NCBI GenBank assembly: GCA_963715055.1
Contig: CAVQRB010000018.1
Location: 186,001-250,000, forward strand
Reading direction: 5' to 3'
DNA length: 64,000 nucleotides
DNA from: CAVQRB01 sp963715055
GTDB lineage: Bacteria > Pseudomonadota > Alphaproteobacteria > Rhodobacterales > Rhodobacteraceae
Below, one piece after another: positions 61,018-64,000 of the stretch (within the stretch, counting starts at the first letter, position 1; each line of letters starts with the position of its first letter). The notes under the pieces were generated by a model. The model saw only the letters and a program-made list of their open reading frames with translations, searched no databases and had not been told where the DNA came from. The translations under genes and the position numbers were made by a program.

Positions 61018-63813
61018 ATGGCATTCGGCAAGGGACATCATCTTCACCTGATCGACGGATCGGCTTTCATCTTCCGCGCCTATCACGCGTTGCCGCCGCT
61101 CACCCGCAAATCCGACGGCCTGCCGATCGGCGCTGTCTCCGGTTTTTGCAACATGATCTACCGCTACGTGGAGGCGAACACCGGACCGGAGGCACCGACC
61201 CATGTCGCGGTGATCTTCGACAAGGGCAGCCACACCTTCCGCAACGACATGTACGACCTCTACAAGGCCAACCGCGAGGCGATGCCCGAAGAGTTGAGAC
61301 CGCAAATCCCCCTGACCCGCCGCGCGACCGAGGCTTTCAACATCGCCTGCAAGGAGAAGGAAGGCTTTGAGGCCGACGACATCATCGCCACGCTGGCGGT
61401 ACAGGCACGCAAGGCAGGCGGACGCTGCACCATAATCTCCTCCGACAAGGACCTGATGCAGCTTGTGGGCGACGGGGTCGAGATGCTCGACGCGATGAAG
61501 AACCAGCGGATCGACCGCGAGGGTGTCTTCGAAAAGTTCGGCGTATACCCTGAACGGGTGGTCGATGTGCAGGCTTTGGCGGGCGACAGTGTCGACAATG
61601 TGCCCGGTGCGCCCGGGATCGGCATCAAGACTGCCGCCCTGCTGATCAACGAATTCGGCGATCTGGAAACGCTGCTGGAGCGCGCGCAGGAGATCAAACA
61701 GCCCAAGCGGCGCGAAACCCTGATCGATCATGCCGAACAGATCAGGCTCTCGCGTCGGCTGGTCCTGCTCGATGAAAACACGCCACTCGATTTCACCATC
61801 GACGATCTTGAGGTGCGCGAGCCCGACCCGGAAGTACTGATGCCCTTCCTCGCGGAGATGGAATTCCGCACCCTCACGAAACGGATCGCGGACCATCTGG
61901 GCGTCGAGATGCCGGTCATCGACGACACTCCCGCCGAAGCGCCGGAGGTGCCGAAGATGGAGGAAATCGCATTTGATCGGAAGGGCTACAGCCGCGTCAG
62001 CGACAAGGCGGCCCTGCAAGTCTGGATCGACAGCATTCAAGAACGCGGCTATGTCGCCGTCGATACCGAGACCACGGGCCTCGATGAGATGACCGCCGAC
62101 ATGGTGGGCATCTCGCTCTGCGTAGAGCCGGGGCAGGCTTGCTACATCCCGCTTCTGCACAAGGCGCACCGGGGGGATGATCTGTTCGGCTCGGACGAGT
62201 TGGCCGAAGGCCAAATGAGCGTGGTGGAAGCACTGGAGTTGCTCAAACCGGTGCTGGAAGACCCCGGCATCCTGAAGATCGGCCAGAACATGAAGTTTGA
62301 TGCCAAGGTTTTCGCGCAACTGGGCATCAGCGTCGCGCCGATCGACGACACCATGTTGATGTCCTATGCCATGCATGGGGGCCTTCACGGTCACGGCATG
62401 GACACGCTGTCGGAGCGCTATCTCTCGCACAATCCGATCCCGATAAAGCCTTTGCTAGGCTCTGGTAAATCTGCCGTGACCTTCGACAAGGTGCCGCTGG
62501 AGGACGCCGTGCCCTATGCGGCGGAGGACGCCGACATCACGCTGCGCCTCTGGCAGATGTTCAAGCCGATGCTGCACCGCTCGAAGGTCACGCAGGTCTA
62601 TGAGACCCTGGAACGGCCCATGGTCGCCGTGTTGGCCGACATGGAGCGGACGGGTATCAAGGTGGACCGCGACACGCTCTCGCGGATGTCCAACGCCTTC
62701 AGCCAGAGCATGGCGGGGCTCGAAGACGAAATCTACAAGACCGCAGGGCGCAAGTTCAATGTGGGCTCACCGAAGCAGCTTGGCGAGATCCTCTTCGACG
62801 AAATGGGCCTCGACGGCGGCAAGAAGGGCAAGACCGGTGCCTATGCCACCGGGGCGGACGTGCTCGAAGACCTCGCCACCGAATACGAACTGCCGCGCCT
62901 GATCCTCGACTGGCGGCAGCTTTCCAAGCTGAAATCGACCTATACGGATGCGCTGCAGGATCACATCAACCGCGACACGGGCCGGGTGCATACCTCCTAT
63001 TCCATCGCCGGGGCCTCCACCGGGCGGCTCGCCTCGACCGATCCCAACCTGCAGAATATCCCGATCCGCTCTGAAGAAGGCCGCCGCATCCGCGAGGCCT
63101 TCGTGGCCGAGGAAGGCAAGACGCTCGTCGCCCTCGACTACAGCCAGATCGAACTGCGCATCCTTGCGCATATCGCCGATATTCCGGCCCTCAAACAGGC
63201 CTTCGAGGAAGGGCAGGACATTCACGCCATGACCGCGTCGGAGATGTTCGACGTGCCGATGGAAGAGATGACACCCGATGTCCGGCGCAAGGCCAAGGCC
63301 ATCAACTTCGGCGTGATCTACGGGATTTCCGGCTTCGGGCTGGCGCGCAACCTGCGTATTCCGCGCGCCGAGGCACAAGGGTTCATCGACCGCTATTTCG
63401 AGCGTTTCCCGGGCATCAGAGCCTATATGGACGACACCAAGGCCTTCGCGAAGGACCATGGCTACGTCCAGACCCTTTTCGGTCGCCGCATTCACACCCC
63501 CAACATCGCCGCCAAGGGCCCACAGGCCGGTTTCGCCCAGCGCGCTGCGATCAACGCGCCCATTCAGGGCACCGCCGCCGACGTGATTCGCCGCGCCATG
63601 ATCCGGATGCCGGCAGCCATTGACGGCATTCCCGCCAAGATGCTGCTTCAGGTCCATGACGAATTGCTGTTCGAGGTCGAGCAAGGCTGGGAAGACAGGC
63701 TGATCGAAGCTGCCCGCGCTGTTATGGAAAACGCCGCCGACCCGGTCGTGAAGCTCGACGTCAAGCTGACTGTCGATGCGGGACAGGGGCCGAATTGGGC
63801 GGTCGCACATTGA
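61018..63813 (+). CDS. polA: DNA polymerase I
   Basis: Repair and Okazaki-fragment processing polymerase of 931 residues. All three domains are present: the 5' nuclease (LHLIDGSAFIFRAYHALPP, EADDIIATLA, ISSDKDLMQLV), a proofreading 3'-5' exonuclease with intact metal ligands (VAVDTETTGLDEM, NMKFDAKVF), and the polymerase domain (ALDYSQIELRILAHIA, KAINFGVIYGISGFGLAR, LLQVHDELLFEVE). GGAGGA lies before the ATG. Retention of the proofreading residues distinguishes it from Taq-like enzymes. Confidence 0.96.
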   Translation: MAFGKGHHLHLIDGSAFIFRAYHALPPLTRKSDGLPIGAVSGFCNMIYRYVEANTGPEAPTHVAVIFDKGSHTFRNDMYDLYKANREAMPEELRPQIPLTRRATEAFNIACKEKEGFEADDIIATLAVQARKAGGRCTIISSDKDLMQLVGDGVEMLDAMKNQRIDREGVFEKFGVYPERVVDVQALAGDSVDNVPGAPGIGIKTAALLINEFGDLETLLERAQEIKQPKRRETLIDHAEQIRLSRRLVLLDENTPLDFTIDDLEVREPDPEVLMPFLAEMEFRTLTKRIADHLGVEMPVIDDTPAEAPEVPKMEEIAFDRKGYSRVSDKAALQVWIDSIQERGYVAVDTETTGLDEMTADMVGISLCVEPGQACYIPLLHKAHRGDDLFGSDELAEGQMSVVEALELLKPVLEDPGILKIGQNMKFDAKVFAQLGISVAPIDDTMLMSYAMHGGLHGHGMDTLSERYLSHNPIPIKPLLGSGKSAVTFDKVPLEDAVPYAAEDADITLRLWQMFKPMLHRSKVTQVYETLERPMVAVLADMERTGIKVDRDTLSRMSNAFSQSMAGLEDEIYKTAGRKFNVGSPKQLGEILFDEMGLDGGKKGKTGAYATGADVLEDLATEYELPRLILDWRQLSKLKSTYTDALQDHINRDTGRVHTSYSIAGASTGRLASTDPNLQNIPIRSEEGRRIREAFVAEEGKTLVALDYSQIELRILAHIADIPALKQAFEEGQDIHAMTASEMFDVPMEEMTPDVRRKAKAINFGVIYGISGFGLARNLRIPRAEAQGFIDRYFERFPGIRAYMDDTKAFAKDHGYVQTLFGRRIHTPNIAAKGPQAGFAQRAAINAPIQGTAADVIRRAMIRMPAAIDGIPAKMLLQVHDELLFEVEQGWEDRLIEAARAVMENAADPVVKLDVKLTVDAGQGPNWAVAH

Positions 63814-63865
63814 CGAGTTGCCGCAGCGCGTTTCCACTCTCCGGCGATCGACCTATCGAAATGAT

Positions 63866-64000
63866 CTAGTTGGCGGCGGTCGCTTCCCCACTGACCGCCA
63901 AGGCGATGATCTCGCCGAAGGTGGATGCAACACAGGCCGACGAGTGCGGCGCGGTGAAAACGCGGGACGAGAATGACCTGCCCGACGCACCCTGCATGTC
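63866..64000 (-). CDS. Possible C-terminal fragment of a gene running off the right edge
   Basis: An open minus-strand frame of 44 codons ends at a TAG (63866-63868). The last residues read ACVASTFGEIIALAVSG. It has no recognised family and could be chance in GC-rich DNA. It converges with polA. Confidence 0.25.
   Translation of the reverse strand, partial: DMQGASGRSFSSRVFTAPHSSACVASTFGEIIALAVSGEATAAN

Noticed and set aside
63776..63976. Plus-strand open frame overlapping the end of polA
   Set aside because: It starts inside polA, has an arginine-rich composition and no RBS.

Overview
The window is GC-rich chromosomal DNA from an alphaproteobacterium, almost certainly a member of the Rhodobacterales (Roseobacter/Rhodobacter group). 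Evidence for this placement: several families typical of the group (DUF2125, DUF2794, DUF4170, DUF6478, DUF1203), a CcrM-type GANTC methylase, LexA-type direct repeats (GTTC-N7-GTTC), an Irr-type iron control element before mbfA, and familiar gene orders such as pmbA-cysQ-DUF4170-waaA-lpxK, mutY/dciA-dsbA and gpmI-envC-ctpA. It reads as ordinary core chromosome: no integrase, transposase, phage gene, CRISPR array, rRNA or tRNA was seen, and no gene-free stretch exceeds about 200 bases.

Layout. 1-5.3 kb: end of a flavoprotein gene, an MscS channel, a small HNH protein, the remnant of a SpoIIAA/STAS-like gene, an SDR/enoyl-CoA hydratase pair and a DUF2125 secreted protein. 5.3-10 kb: pmbA, cysQ, DUF4170, waaA and lpxK (metalloprotease plus lipid A/Kdo assembly). 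10-18.9 kb: a CaiB-type CoA-transferase, a DsbA-like thioredoxin, a DciA-like protein, mutY, an AlkB-type hydroxylase, ccrM, rnhB and small secreted or membrane proteins. 18.9-24 kb: a flavin monooxygenase, an HpaI aldolase with an MFS transporter, and asd. 24-27.2 kb: a cluster of beta-carbonic anhydrase, SbtA-type bicarbonate transporter, PII-like regulator, a small unknown and a membrane cNMP-domain protein. 27.3-35.8 kb: leucyl aminopeptidase, NlpC/P60, DUF2794, paaI-paaK, imuB, a TetR regulator and mbfA. 35.8-43 kb: an AEC carrier, the fghA-DUF188-HAD-ocd-alpha/beta hydrolase run, an MFS transporter and zapE. 43-49.3 kb: folC, accD, a CPBP protease and a very unusual ABC-like protein. 49.4-64 kb: ilvD, DUF6478, ctpA, envC, gpmI, dnaE2, DUF1203, a CHCC zinc finger protein and polA.

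Systems. DNA repair and genome maintenance genes are frequent (mutY, ccrM, rnhB, imuB, dnaE2, polA). imuB and dnaE2 sit 23 kb apart, without imuA beside them, but each has a LexA-like box. The inorganic-carbon cluster pairs bicarbonate uptake and hydration with a PII-type sensor and possibly a cyclic-nucleotide-domain protein. The ABC-like protein at 46-49 kb has lost all nucleotide-hydrolysis motifs, carries a 320-residue insert and a C-terminal cNMP domain, and is followed by a CPBP protease. An exact 11-bp tandem array of GGTGYAY lies between paaK and imuB.

Data quality. Five otherwise conserved genes (lpxK, mutY, fghA, ocd, dnaE2) are broken by single-base frameshifts, mostly +1. Because lpxK is normally essential, sequencing or assembly errors are a serious possibility. 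The STAS-like remnant and the C-terminal shortening of dnaE2 look more like real decay.
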